Part shown: piece after piece, positions 1-6,711 of the stretch | How positions within the stretch are numbered: the stretch's first letter is position 1 | Layout of the letters: every line of letters begins with the position of its first letter | Source of the DNA: Candidatus Pollutiaquabacter sp. | GTDB lineage: Bacteria > Bacteroidota > Bacteroidia > AKYH767-A > 2013-40CM-41-45 | Assembly: GCA_903854075.1 (NCBI GenBank) | Contig: CAINVI010000091.1 | Span: 1 to 11,799, forward strand | Reading direction: 5' to 3' | Length of the DNA: 11,799 bases | Translations under genes and position numbers: made by a program | The notes under the pieces: generated by a model | The model's database searches: none | What the model was told of the DNA's origin: nothing | Seen by the model: the letters and a program-made list of their open reading frames with translations, nothing else

Positions 1-151
1 AGTCGTCTTCCAGTTTAACCTGAAATACCAACGTACGTTCTTCGCCTTTTCCATTCTCGACAGAAAACGACCATTTGGCCGGATTCTGTAACTGACCGAA
101 GGTCAAGATCGGAAACAGAAGCGCAAGAATCGACAAGAGTCGCTTGAACAT
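1..151 (-). CDS. N-terminus of a probable DsbD-family exported protein (partial, runs off left edge)
   Basis: The reading frame opens at an ATG at 149-151 and stays open to the window edge, giving 50 codons. Residues 1-19 form a signal peptide: K3/R4, then a hydrophobic stretch ending in a TFGQ-like cleavage region. The mature part begins with NPAKWSFSVE and continues with alternating charged and hydrophobic residues (TLVFQVKLEDD). The 'P-x-K-W-S-F-S-V' opening followed by a beta-strand is what I associate with the N-terminal DsbD-type domain (DsbC/DsbD_N-like) of Bacteroidota thiol:disulfide interchange proteins. Those proteins carry electrons across the inner membrane to periplasmic thioredoxin-fold partners. 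Neither the transmembrane nor the thioredoxin domain is visible, so the family call rests on this short stretch. It lies 83 bp downstream of the ABC ATPase gene on the same strand, so co-transcription is possible but not shown. Confidence 0.6.
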   Translation of the reverse strand, partial: MFKRLLSILALLFPILTFGQLQNPAKWSFSVENGKGEERTLVFQVKLEDD

Positions 152-234
152 GATGATCGGGTGCTATTTTTTGGCCGGCAGACCGGTTTTTTACTGTTCC
201 GATAACAACGAAACGTTACGAAAATACGAAAAAT

Positions 235-987
235 TCAGACCTCGAACCAATGTAGCAGGTCGTTGATATGCAACGATTTACGTTCCTCGCCGCGAAGGTC
301 TCGACCGATTTTTCCGTCCGACAGTAATAGTATCCTGTCGCCATACCGAAGGGCGTCCTTTAGTTGATGCGTAATCAGTATGGCTGTAAGTTCGTGTTGA
401 CGGATCAATTTGTCGGCTAATTCCATAACCAGATTCGCCGTTCGCGGATCAAGCGCGGCTGTCGGCTCGTCGAGTAAAATCACTTTTGCCTGATCGGCTA
501 CGGCCATCAGTAGCGATAATGCCTGTCGTTGACCACCCGAAAAAGTTCCCATTTTTTGATCCAGCTTATCCTCCAGCTGCAGTCCTAGCGATGCGACATG
601 CTCCTGTACGGTTCGGCGGAATTCGGCTGTGGTTCCAATACGTAGTCCGAAGTGACGTGTTCGCAGTGCGGCCAATCGGTAGTTTTCTAATAAGGTAAGA
701 TCCGGTGAAGTTCCACTTGATGGATTCTGAAAAATACGTGATACCCAACGACTGCGTTTAAATTCGGGCAGTCGCGTTACGTCCTGTCCATCGAGCAGTA
801 TGTTCCCGCTGTCGGCAGTGACCGTGCCGGCGATGCAATTCAGTAAGGTAGATTTTCCCGAACCGTTAGCGCCCAATAGCACAACGAATTCACCGCGCGG
901 AATATGCAACGAAACGTCATGCAGGGCAACTACCGCATTCGCATTACCCGCCGAAAATGTTTTGTGCAGCCGTTGAATGTCGATCAT
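235..987 (-). CDS. ABC transporter ATP-binding protein (TrpZ-like / COG1101 type)
   Basis: This 250-residue cytoplasmic ATPase would power the adjacent permease. All nucleotide-binding motifs are intact: Walker A GANGSGKST (39-47), Q-loop Gln87 in RIFQNP, signature FSGGQRQAL (149-157), Walker B VILLDEP (169-175), D-loop ALD (178-180) and H-loop His207 in LITHQ. The RIFQNP Q-loop and the signature followed by LSLLMA resemble the ATPases paired with ABC_sub_bind-type binding proteins more than amino-acid or lipid exporters. The start codon overlaps the permease stop by 4 bp (ATGA), which indicates translational coupling. The length is normal for a single-domain ABC ATPase and nothing is missing. 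The gene order binding protein, permease, ATPase matches the streptococcal TrpXYZ tryptophan importer class. The ATPase itself says nothing about the substrate. Confidence 0.93.
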   Translation of the reverse strand: MIDIQRLHKTFSAGNANAVVALHDVSLHIPRGEFVVLLGANGSGKSTLLNCIAGTVTADSGNILLDGQDVTRLPEFKRSRWVSRIFQNPSSGTSPDLTLLENYRLAALRTRHFGLRIGTTAEFRRTVQEHVASLGLQLEDKLDQKMGTFSGGQRQALSLLMAVADQAKVILLDEPTAALDPRTANLVMELADKLIRQHELTAILITHQLKDALRYGDRILLLSDGKIGRDLRGEERKSLHINDLLHWFEV

Positions 988-1847
988 GCGGCGCGTTTTA
1001 GTTGTGGAAGGCTTACTGTGATAAGTACAAAGACGGCAACAACGAGTTTTAGGTAAATGGGATCAATGCCTATGGAGAGTGTGAATCCAAGAATCAAACG
1101 AAAAAGTAGAGAGCCTAGTACTACGCAGAGTAACTGGCCACCAACATGATTCAGTCGTAATATTCCGGAAATCATTTCTCCGATCATTACTGCGCCTAAT
1201 CCTAATATGACAATACCGATTCCCATGTTAATGTCTGCATATCCTTGCACATACGTGATGAGGTAGCCGCTGAGGGCAGTCAGTCCGTTTGCTAAACCAA
1301 GACCGATAATTTTCATTCTCCCGGTATTTATTCCTAATGCACGGATCATTGTTTCGTTGTTGCCGGTTGCACGCATGGCCAGTCCGAAATCCGTTCGCAG
1401 CAAAAAACGAAGCAACATCAAAATGCCGAAGGTTATGGCTGAAAGTACTATCAGCTGGTTGAGTTTCTCCTCTTGGGAGAATGTTGCCAGTGAAAATATC
1501 GATGGGGTGTTGATCAGTGGAAGGTTGGAGCGTTCCATCACGGCCAGATTGATGGAATAAAGTCCAGTAGTAACTAATATCCCCGCGAGCAATGCATTTA
1601 CATGAAGTCGTGTATGAATCCAGCCTGTTGCTATTCCGGCAGCAGCACCGGTCAGAAATACTACAGGAAGAATCAATCCTGGATTCATGGCATGCAGTGT
1701 AAGCACAGCTGTTACCGCGCCGCCCAGTGTAAAACTTCCGTCAGTAGTAATATCAGGAATGTTGAAAATCCGCATACTGATATAGATGCCATAGGCCAGT
1801 AAGCCGTAGGCGAGTCCAAGCAATAGTGCGGTGAGGTAAAAATTCAT
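984..1847 (-). CDS. ABC transporter permease (TrpY-like / COG4120, BPD_transp_2 family)
   Basis: This 287-residue polytopic inner-membrane protein has about eight hydrophobic segments, starting at residues 4-24. Near the N-terminus it carries the conserved segment IPDITTDGSFTLGG (30-43), followed by TG...HTRLHVNALLAGILVTTGLYSINL up to about residue 101. I recognise these as typical of the 'uncharacterised ABC transport system permease' group that accompanies ABC_sub_bind proteins. The cytoplasmic coupling loop is visible at about 152-174 (TDFGLAMRATGNN...RALGIN), where the ATPase docks. Only one permease gene is present, so the channel is presumably a homodimer. It starts 47 bp after the binding-protein stop, and its own stop overlaps the ATPase start by 4 bp. 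The permease family is well supported; the substrate is unknown. Confidence 0.9.
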   Translation of the reverse strand: MNFYLTALLLGLAYGLLAYGIYISMRIFNIPDITTDGSFTLGGAVTAVLTLHAMNPGLILPVVFLTGAAAGIATGWIHTRLHVNALLAGILVTTGLYSINLAVMERSNLPLINTPSIFSLATFSQEEKLNQLIVLSAITFGILMLLRFLLRTDFGLAMRATGNNETMIRALGINTGRMKIIGLGLANGLTALSGYLITYVQGYADINMGIGIVILGLGAVMIGEMISGILRLNHVGGQLLCVVLGSLLFRLILGFTLSIGIDPIYLKLVVAVFVLITVSLPQLKRAA

Positions 1848-1894
1848 ACGTGATTGTGACGGGTGAAGATAACGAATCTCCGGCTGCCTTCACA

Positions 1895-2881
1895 CTACGG
1901 GTTTACCCGCACAAAGCTGCTGTCCAGGACCAGTCCGAAAAACTCCGCTTTCACCGGATTGCATACACGGCGCCTTACCTTGGCCAGTTCCGGTTGTAGT
2001 CCTACGGTGTTACCTTGTTTCAGGAATACCGCAGCCTGGGCACCCGACTGATAACCCCACTGATACATATCGGTACCAAACGCAGCAAGTGCTCCTCGTT
2101 TCACCAGACCTTCTTCACTGGTGAACACCGGCACTTTGGCGTCGTCACAGCTTTTTACAATGACTTCCATCGCAGAGAAAACGGTGTTGTCGGGAAGTGC
2201 GAAAAATGCATCGATCTTTTTATCCAGTAAAGCAGCTGTTACCAGCTGTGCTTCGTTCGAATTGTTGACAGGCAGTTTTTCAAGTTTTATTCCGAGCTGT
2301 CCGCAGCGTTTTTCGATCAGTGCCAGCGCGTCCATGGATTGTGGCTCAGATTGATTAAAGATCGTTCCTATTGTTTTGCAATTGGGAAGCACGGTACGAA
2401 CGAGAAGGATCGAAGTGTCGATGTAGTCCAGTGTTTCGTAAACGCCAAATAGATTTGCCGGTGCTTTTCCGGTTTGATCAGTCAGTTTAGCGATATCAGG
2501 TCGGGGAGAAACCATCATAAACACCGGAATTGTTTTGGTGCGCTGCACCGCTGTGATGGTGGATAACGAAGGATTGGTAGCAATAAGGTCTACGTTTTCT
2601 GAAATCAGATAATCGCACGCCTGCAATAGCGTAGGTTGATCGCCTTGCGCATTTCGATAAATAATTTCCAGTGTGCCGTCGGTGGCCGAGTAGCCGCTGT
2701 CCTTCAAAGCAACAAAGAAACCTTTTTTAGCCTGCGCAAGTGTCGCATCTTCCAGCAAGTCAAGGAAGCCGACTTTTGGCACTTGGTTTTTTTGAGAAGT
2801 TTGTGAGCCGTTGCAGCTGATTAATACAGCAACTAATGCAACTAATACCTTACTAAGTAGTCGTTCGTTTTTTTTGATCAT
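1895..2881 (-). CDS. ABC transporter substrate-binding lipoprotein (ABC_sub_bind / TrpX-like)
   Basis: This 328-residue exported binding protein is the first gene of the transporter. Residues 1-22 form a lipoprotein signal peptide (K3/K4, hydrophobic core 12-21) ending in the lipobox L20-I21-S22-C23, so the mature protein should be lipid-anchored at Cys23. The family is identified by KVGFLDLLEDATL (36-48), NLFGVYETLDY (143-153), the IGTIFNQSEPQS stretch (171-182), DAFFALPDNTV (224-234) and SEEGLVKRGALAAFGTDMYQWG (255-276). These follow the two-lobed periplasmic-binding fold of ABC_sub_bind proteins. Streptococcal relatives bind tryptophan, and others bind tyrosine or remain unassigned, so the ligand is left open here. 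Lipid anchoring is unusual for a diderm binding protein but common in Bacteroidota. The start ATG follows a 64-bp gap after the TPM gene; no convincing promoter was found there. Confidence 0.9.
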   Translation of the reverse strand: MIKKNERLLSKVLVALVAVLISCNGSQTSQKNQVPKVGFLDLLEDATLAQAKKGFFVALKDSGYSATDGTLEIIYRNAQGDQPTLLQACDYLISENVDLIATNPSLSTITAVQRTKTIPVFMMVSPRPDIAKLTDQTGKAPANLFGVYETLDYIDTSILLVRTVLPNCKTIGTIFNQSEPQSMDALALIEKRCGQLGIKLEKLPVNNSNEAQLVTAALLDKKIDAFFALPDNTVFSAMEVIVKSCDDAKVPVFTSEEGLVKRGALAAFGTDMYQWGYQSGAQAAVFLKQGNTVGLQPELAKVRRRVCNPVKAEFFGLVLDSSFVRVNP

Positions 2882-2910
2882 GATAACTGTCGTGCACTAA
2901 AGAAAATGAA

Positions 2911-2925
2911 TCGGAGCTGGTCCGA
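2911..2925 (-). terminator. Small perfect inverted repeat between the TPM gene and the transporter operon; possible weak terminator
   Basis: TCGGA and TCCGA arms of 5 bp flank a 5-nt loop in the middle of the 64-bp gap. On the minus strand the repeat is followed by a T-rich but interrupted stretch (TTCATTTTC). It is rightly placed to end the LemA-TPM operon before the transporter genes. The stem is short, so this is only a suggestion. Confidence 0.25.
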
Positions 2926-2945
2926 AAAGAAAAGGTAGTCGCAAA

Positions 2946-3728
2946 TTACCAGGAGCCGCCTGCTCCGCCGCCGCCGGACATTCCGCCACCGAAACCGCCA
3001 AAACCACCACCGCCAAATCCGCTACCGCCAAAACCGCCACCACCGGAAAAATTATTCCAACTACCACGATTCCTACTGGTGGCGGCATTCAACAATGCCC
3101 AGGCCGCCCAAAACGAGAGGTTATTCATTCTGGCATAGTTGGAAGTTTGTTTTGCTTTGGCAACGAATACCAGCGTCACAATGATGATAAATAGAATTAG
3201 CGGAAACAAAATCCCTCCTTTAGGTTGTTTCTTTTTGGCGAAATCATTCGCGGTATATTCCCCTTTGGTGATGCCAATTATCGATGAGGTAGCAGCATCA
3301 ATGCCGCCATAATAATCACCTGTTTTAAAGCGTGGCTTTATGTCGCGCTCGATGACCCGTTTACACAAAGCATCCGGCAAAACGCCTTCCATACCATAAC
3401 CGGTATTAATGAATACTTTACGGTCTTCCAGAGCGACCAGTAGTAGTACACCGTTATTCGTCTTGGCCTGTCCGATTCCCCATTTGTTGTAGAGCTGAAC
3501 GGCGTAGTCGGCAATTTCATAGTTGCCGGTGGAGCGCATGATGACCACCGCTAGTTGACTGGAGGTGGAGTCATTAAATGCGACCAGCTTAGCTTCCAGT
3601 TGAGCGCGCTGTTCCGGTGTTAGTGTTTCTGCATAGTCAGTGACCAGTGTAGATGAACGCGTCGGAAAATCATCGCCTGCTGCCAGAAAGGGTAGGAGTA
3701 GCAAGATCAGGCGAATGATGTTTTTCAT
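2946..3728 (-). CDS. TPM-domain membrane protein with glycine-rich C-terminal tail (YgcG-like)
   Basis: The product is 260 residues long. The domain order is signal peptide (1-18, ending LAAG), TPM domain (about 27-152), one transmembrane helix (172-190), a basic stretch, and a Gly/Phe/Ser-rich tail (228-260) ending in GGSW. The TPM core shows LVTDYAETLTPEQ (28-40), NNGVLLLVALEDRKVFINTG (91-110) and RVIERDIKPRFKTGDYYGG (124-142). The signal peptide places the TPM domain in the periplasm and probably the tail in the cytoplasm. TPM domains have been linked to phosphatase or membrane-complex maintenance roles, but the bacterial function is unclear. I chose the ATG at 3728 (MKNIIRL), 15 nt after the preceding stop. 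An in-frame TTG at 3743 would add five residues ahead of the signal peptide and is less likely. This is the last gene of the LemA operon. Confidence 0.88.
   Translation of the reverse strand: MKNIIRLILLLLPFLAAGDDFPTRSSTLVTDYAETLTPEQRAQLEAKLVAFNDSTSSQLAVVIMRSTGNYEIADYAVQLYNKWGIGQAKTNNGVLLLVALEDRKVFINTGYGMEGVLPDALCKRVIERDIKPRFKTGDYYGGIDAATSSIIGITKGEYTANDFAKKKQPKGGILFPLILFIIIVTLVFVAKAKQTSNYARMNNLSFWAAWALLNAATSRNRGSWNNFSGGGGFGGSGFGGGGFGGFGGGMSGGGGAGGSW
2952..3045 (-). repeat. Low-complexity glycine-codon tract
   Basis: A run of GGN codons interrupted by TTT and AGC-type codons encodes the 228-260 tail of the TPM protein. On the plus strand it reads as near-repeats of ccgccaaaaccgccacc. Such tracts can change length by slippage in units of one or more codons. 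It also creates a meaningless open frame rich in Val and Ala on the same strand. Confidence 0.8.
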
Positions 3729-3743
3729 AGTACGTAGTGCCAA

Positions 3744-4184
3744 TCAGTTGCTGCCATAAATAATATCGTCAGACAACTCGTTGACGTCATCCGCTGATCG
3801 CGGAAAATACTTGCCCAGCGCTTCTCCCGTCATTTGAATGCCGTTTCGAAGTCCGGTGACAAAATCTCCCAATAGAAAATGATGCTGCATTTCGGTGCGG
3901 ATGTTGCACCAAAAATCGTCACCGACAAGTTGATGGATTCCTTTGTCGCCAATGATAGCGAACTTCCTTGAATGCGTCGCGAGATAAATAAGCACACCGT
4001 TTCGCGCAGCTGTTTTGTCCATGCCTAATTCATGAAACAAAAAGGCAGCACGATCGAGTACGTCAACCGTGCATTCTTTTTCCATGAAAACGCGGAGCTC
4101 TCCGGAAGTGTTTCGCTCTGCTTTTTCGATAGCTTGTACAATTAGCCGGTGTTCGGCTTCACTAAAGCGGTGAGTGGCGCTCAT
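3744..4184 (-). CDS. Small soluble TPM-domain protein
   Basis: This 146-residue protein has no signal peptide and no membrane helix, so it is predicted to be cytoplasmic. It consists almost entirely of one TPM domain. The pattern RFSEAEHRLIVQAIEKAE (6-23), TSGELRVFMEK (26-36), DRAAFLFHELGM (45-56), ARNGVLIYLATHSRKFAIIGD (60-80) and FVTGLRNGIQMTGEALGKYFP (108-128) corresponds to the N-terminal helix, central sheet and C-terminal helix of the family. Its ARNGVLIYL...RKFAIIGDKGI core aligns by eye with NNGVLLLVAL...RKVFINTGYGM of the downstream paralogue. Its ATG overlaps the lemA stop by 1 bp (TAATG), so translation is probably coupled. It lacks the membrane helix and glycine tail of its neighbour. 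The catalytic activity, if any, is unknown. Confidence 0.87.
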   Translation of the reverse strand: MSATHRFSEAEHRLIVQAIEKAERNTSGELRVFMEKECTVDVLDRAAFLFHELGMDKTAARNGVLIYLATHSRKFAIIGDKGIHQLVGDDFWCNIRTEMQHHFLLGDFVTGLRNGIQMTGEALGKYFPRSADDVNELSDDIIYGSN

Positions 4185-4759
4185 TAGAACTTGACCTCAG
4201 GTGCTTTATCGGCACCTTTAGCAGCTTCAAAATAAGGACGTGAAGTAAAGCCAAAGAGGTTCGCAATAATCACTTTTGGGAATTTTTGACGGCCCTCATT
4301 ATAGGCTTGCGCTGCATCGTTGTATTGACGACGAGCTTCGTTGATGCGATTCTCGGTGCCCTCCAACTGCGATTGCAATTCCTGAAAGTTTTGAGTAGCC
4401 TTAAGATCAGGATATTTTTCAACGGAAACCAGTAAGCGGGAGAGTGCACCACTCAATTGCGCTTGCGCTTGCTCAAATTGCTGCAGTTTTTCCGGGGTGA
4501 GATCGTTAGCGTCAAGTTTGATACCGGTAGCGTTGGCGCGCGCTTGCGTTACCGCTTCCAGGGTGGATTTTTCAAAGTCGGCCGCACCTTTCACGGTGTT
4601 TACCAGATTCGGAATCAGGTCAGCACGACGCTGGTATTGGTTTTCGACGTTGGACCATGACTTGTTCACGGTTTCTTTAGAACCGATCAGTCCGTTGTAG
4701 GCAACAATCGCCCATAAAAGGATGACCCCAAGTACAATCCAAATAGCATATTTTTTCAT
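4184..4759 (-). CDS. lemA: LemA family membrane-anchored protein
   Basis: The 191-residue product has a single N-terminal membrane helix (about 4-20, after MKK) followed by a long, mainly alpha-helical hydrophilic part. The LemA hallmark is plain: YNGLIGSKETVNKSWSNVEN (21-40), then QYQRRADLIPNLVNTVKG (41-58) and the ATQxARANATG-like helix. Further along are the amphipathic Gln/Glu-rich helices (QFEQAQAQLSGAL) and a C-terminal FGFTSRPYFEA segment. LemA proteins are widespread, and their molecular role is not established. The helix-rich body may oligomerise at the membrane. It is the first gene of a three-gene unit with two TPM proteins, an arrangement I know as recurrent in Bacteroidota. An exact -7 promoter element lies 25 nt upstream of the ATG. 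Confidence 0.93.
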   Translation of the reverse strand: MKKYAIWIVLGVILLWAIVAYNGLIGSKETVNKSWSNVENQYQRRADLIPNLVNTVKGAADFEKSTLEAVTQARANATGIKLDANDLTPEKLQQFEQAQAQLSGALSRLLVSVEKYPDLKATQNFQELQSQLEGTENRINEARRQYNDAAQAYNEGRQKFPKVIIANLFGFTSRPYFEAAKGADKAPEVKF

Positions 4760-4784
4760 GGTATAATGATGTGTTATTATAGAA

Positions 4785-4816
4785 CAAAGTTACGTATAAA
4801 CAGCGAATGTGAGCAG
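4785..4816 (-). promoter_or_regulatory. Predicted Bacteroidota-type promoter of the lemA operon
   Basis: On the minus strand TAACTTTG (4785-4792) matches the Bacteroidota -7 consensus TAnnTTTG exactly. A CTG at 4814-4816, 21 nt upstream, is a one-mismatch match to the -33 TTG. The -7 box ends 25 nt before the lemA ATG, leaving room for a short leader. The element lies in the 84-bp gap after the PH-like gene, so the lemA cassette has a likely promoter of its own. Confidence 0.6.
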
Positions 4817-4843
4817 GACCTTCGCGTTAATGAAATGTGAAAA

Positions 4844-5329
4844 TCAGGAAATGGGAACCACCTGTTTCAGCGCTTTTTCCAACTCGCCGGGCATGCTGGT
4901 GCCGATACGGAAAGGACATCCTGTCTGATCAGTAACCTCAATAGCTTCGTTTCCGTCGGTGTAAAATTTGACGCTTCCTTTCCACTTCAGGTTGAAGACC
5001 GGATTGTTCAGGTGGTATTTACTGTAACGGGTGCGTACGATGGTTCGAATGTCTTTGACTTGGATGATAACTGGCTTGGATGTCCAAAGTCCTGTCATCT
5101 CTAAACGGTTGTTAAATACACGGATTCGAAGATGTAAGGTGAACAATAACAACATGGAAAGTATGATAATGCCCACACCAAGCCAGAAAAATAAATCGCC
5201 GTTTTGTCCTTGTAGTTTCTTCCACCAGTAAACGCCGAAGCAAAAAAGCATGAACAACAGCCTGCGCAGCATCGACAGTCGGTTGAAGCCGAGGTACTGT
5301 TTCTCTTCGTATATCGGTTGCTCGTTCAT
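4844..5329 (-). CDS. Hypothetical membrane protein with two N-terminal helices and a PH-like C-terminal domain
   Basis: I do not recognise a named family for this 161-residue protein. A polar N-terminus (1-20) leads to hydrophobic segments at about 21-36 and 46-65, joined by a short KKLQGQNGD loop. The remaining part (about 67-161) alternates strands and ends in an amphipathic helix (PGELEKALKQVV). This includes RIRVFNNRLEMTG, VIIQVKDIRTIVRTRY, VKFYTDGNEAIEVTDQTG and PFRIGTSMPGELEKAL. That is the general layout of bacterial membrane-anchored PH-like (bPH) proteins, where a strand-rich domain on the cytoplasmic face follows a helical hairpin. The gene begins 1 nt after the tilS stop (TGACATG), so it is probably translated from the tilS transcript. 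That placement does not reveal its function. Confidence 0.75.
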   Translation of the reverse strand: MNEQPIYEEKQYLGFNRLSMLRRLLFMLFCFGVYWWKKLQGQNGDLFFWLGVGIIILSMLLLFTLHLRIRVFNNRLEMTGLWTSKPVIIQVKDIRTIVRTRYSKYHLNNPVFNLKWKGSVKFYTDGNEAIEVTDQTGCPFRIGTSMPGELEKALKQVVPIS

Positions 5330-5330
5330 G

Positions 5331-6665
5331 TCAGACAGTTTCCCACCGAATTAAGAGTGACTTTCGTGTGTCTTTGCTCACCTTGAAATCATCACTGATT
5401 CGATGTCCTAAGATACATATAATCGTAGTTCCCTGTACCATGACATATGTCACTTTTTTTTCAGCCAATGACAGCTTCCGATCGGTTAGGAAGTCGCTGA
5501 CCTTTTTGTGTTGACGCATACCGAGTGGCCGAAATTTGTCGCCCGACTGCCATGGCCGGATCTCCAGCGGGTAGTGAACGAGATCTGCATCCAACAGCAA
5601 TTCTCCGGATTCTAATTTCGATTCTAGGCCCTGCAGGTGTTTTTTTTGCGAAAATCGTGCTCTTCCGCCCGGAAATACCATACTTCTGGTTGTTCGCGCT
5701 ACTGTTTTACTGTCCGGGACTGCTGTATTCCGGGGCGTAACAATCAAACGGCTGCGATCCCGGGTGATCGTGGTGTCACCGAAGTAAAATTCTTTTCCTG
5801 GTTTACCGGTAACAAGAAGTTTTTCCGGCTCCGTCACGGACAGCCCTTCTTGTTTTAACAGCTCTTTCAGTAAAAGCTCAGGAAGTTCGAAATCCAAGAG
5901 TGCCGGAATAGCGATGGTTTTTTCCTTTCGGACCGTTTTTACCAATTGACGGTGCAGCTCCTGCAGGCGTTCATCGTGTCGTGTGCTTGCAAAACGTAGT
6001 CGTTCCATGTTGCCGGCCTGGATCGTCGTAAAGGCCGGTTGAAGGGTTTTTAGTAACGGAATCAAATGGTGGCGGATACGGTTGCGTAAGTAATCGTCTT
6101 TTCGGTTAGAGGAATCTTCCCGGAATTCGATAGCATGATCGTTAGCATAGTCCTTCACCTCATCCCTTGAGGCAAACAGCATTGGCCGTATAATAATACC
6201 GTTGCGTACCGGAATTCCGCCGAGCCCGTGAATACCGGTTCCACGCAACAGGTTGATGAAAAAAGTTTCTATGGAGTCGTCGAGCTGATGCGCTGTCGCC
6301 ACGTGATCAAAGCCTTCCTTGGCAGCGATTTGATGCAGCCAGGCATAACGGATTTCGCGTGCCGCCTCCTGAATAGAAAGCTTATGTTTTTTGGCGTACG
6401 AAGCAGTATCCGCCTTCAATTCGAAATAGGGTCGTCGATGTCTTTTGGCCCAGGCGCGTACAAACCGTGCGTCATCGTCCGATTCTTTCTTGCGCAGCCC
6501 GAAGTTTATATGCGCGATTCCGACGGTGATCTTTTCGGAAGCTAACAAGCTCGCCATAACCATAGAATCAATTCCGCCGCTTACTGCAAGGAGCACGGCC
6601 TCGCCGGCCGGCAACAGCTGGTGTTCCCGGACAAAGTGATCCATTCGCTCTTTTAGGGTAAGCAT
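5331..6665 (-). CDS. tilS: tRNA(Ile)-lysidine synthetase
   Basis: TilS attaches lysine to C34 of the CAU-anticodon tRNA(Ile) using ATP. This changes both decoding (AUA instead of AUG) and charging identity, and it is normally essential. The 444-residue protein has the PP-loop SGGIDS (29-34), AHINFGLR (51-58), the HQLDDSIET segment (126-134) followed by FFINLLRGTGIHGLGGIP, then a middle substrate-binding region. A C-terminal TilS_C domain spans about 367-444 (PWQSGDKFRPLGMRQHKKVS). The length is typical for a three-domain TilS. I chose the ATG at 6665 (MLTLKERMDHF), which gives the usual short helix before the PP-loop. An in-frame ATG at 6725 would add 20 residues and overlap the pabB stop; the added sequence does not look like TilS. 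It is 46 bp downstream of pabB. Confidence 0.95.
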   Translation of the reverse strand: MLTLKERMDHFVREHQLLPAGEAVLLAVSGGIDSMVMASLLASEKITVGIAHINFGLRKKESDDDARFVRAWAKRHRRPYFELKADTASYAKKHKLSIQEAAREIRYAWLHQIAAKEGFDHVATAHQLDDSIETFFINLLRGTGIHGLGGIPVRNGIIIRPMLFASRDEVKDYANDHAIEFREDSSNRKDDYLRNRIRHHLIPLLKTLQPAFTTIQAGNMERLRFASTRHDERLQELHRQLVKTVRKEKTIAIPALLDFELPELLLKELLKQEGLSVTEPEKLLVTGKPGKEFYFGDTTITRDRSRLIVTPRNTAVPDSKTVARTTRSMVFPGGRARFSQKKHLQGLESKLESGELLLDADLVHYPLEIRPWQSGDKFRPLGMRQHKKVSDFLTDRKLSLAEKKVTYVMVQGTTIICILGHRISDDFKVSKDTRKSLLIRWETV

Positions 6666-6711
6666 GATGGCTAAGGTAGCAAATTGCTCGCTGGAATGGA
6701 GTAGCCTGACG

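Noticed and set aside
175..192. CCGG-CAGA-CCGG hairpin followed by six T on the plus strand, a terminator-like pattern
   Set aside because: The T-run follows on the plus strand, where there are no genes. In the direction of the real transcripts it is followed by A residues, and the stem is only 4 bp plus wobble pairs.
152..234. TATTTTCG as a -7 promoter box for the left-edge gene
   Set aside because: It has one mismatch to TAnnTTTG and no spaced TTG, in an AT-rich gap where such near matches are common.
1863..1893. Inverted repeat GTGAAG...CTTCAC in the gap between the binding-protein and permease genes
   Set aside because: The 6-bp arms with a 19-nt loop and no T-run are within what chance gives. 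The position is inside an evident operon, where a terminator is not expected.
1898..1909. CGGGTTTACCCG perfect palindrome-like hairpin
   Set aside because: It is inside the last codons of the binding-protein gene, with no T-run after it; coding constraint or chance explains it.
235..2881. The ABC operon as a branched-chain amino acid or sugar importer
   Set aside because: The binding protein has ABC_sub_bind motifs rather than Leu/Ile/Val-type or sugar-type ones. There is a single permease and a single one-domain ATPase, unlike the two-permease, two-ATPase Liv systems or the fused ATPases of ribose systems.
2897..3088. Minus-strand Val/Ala/Pro-rich open frame of 63 codons
   Set aside because: It is an alternative frame through the glycine-codon tract of the TPM gene; the composition is a direct artefact of that repeat.
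6228..6545. Plus-strand open frame of 105 codons
   Set aside because: It lies wholly antisense to the ATPase domain of tilS, which carries every expected motif; the antisense translation shows no recognisable pattern.
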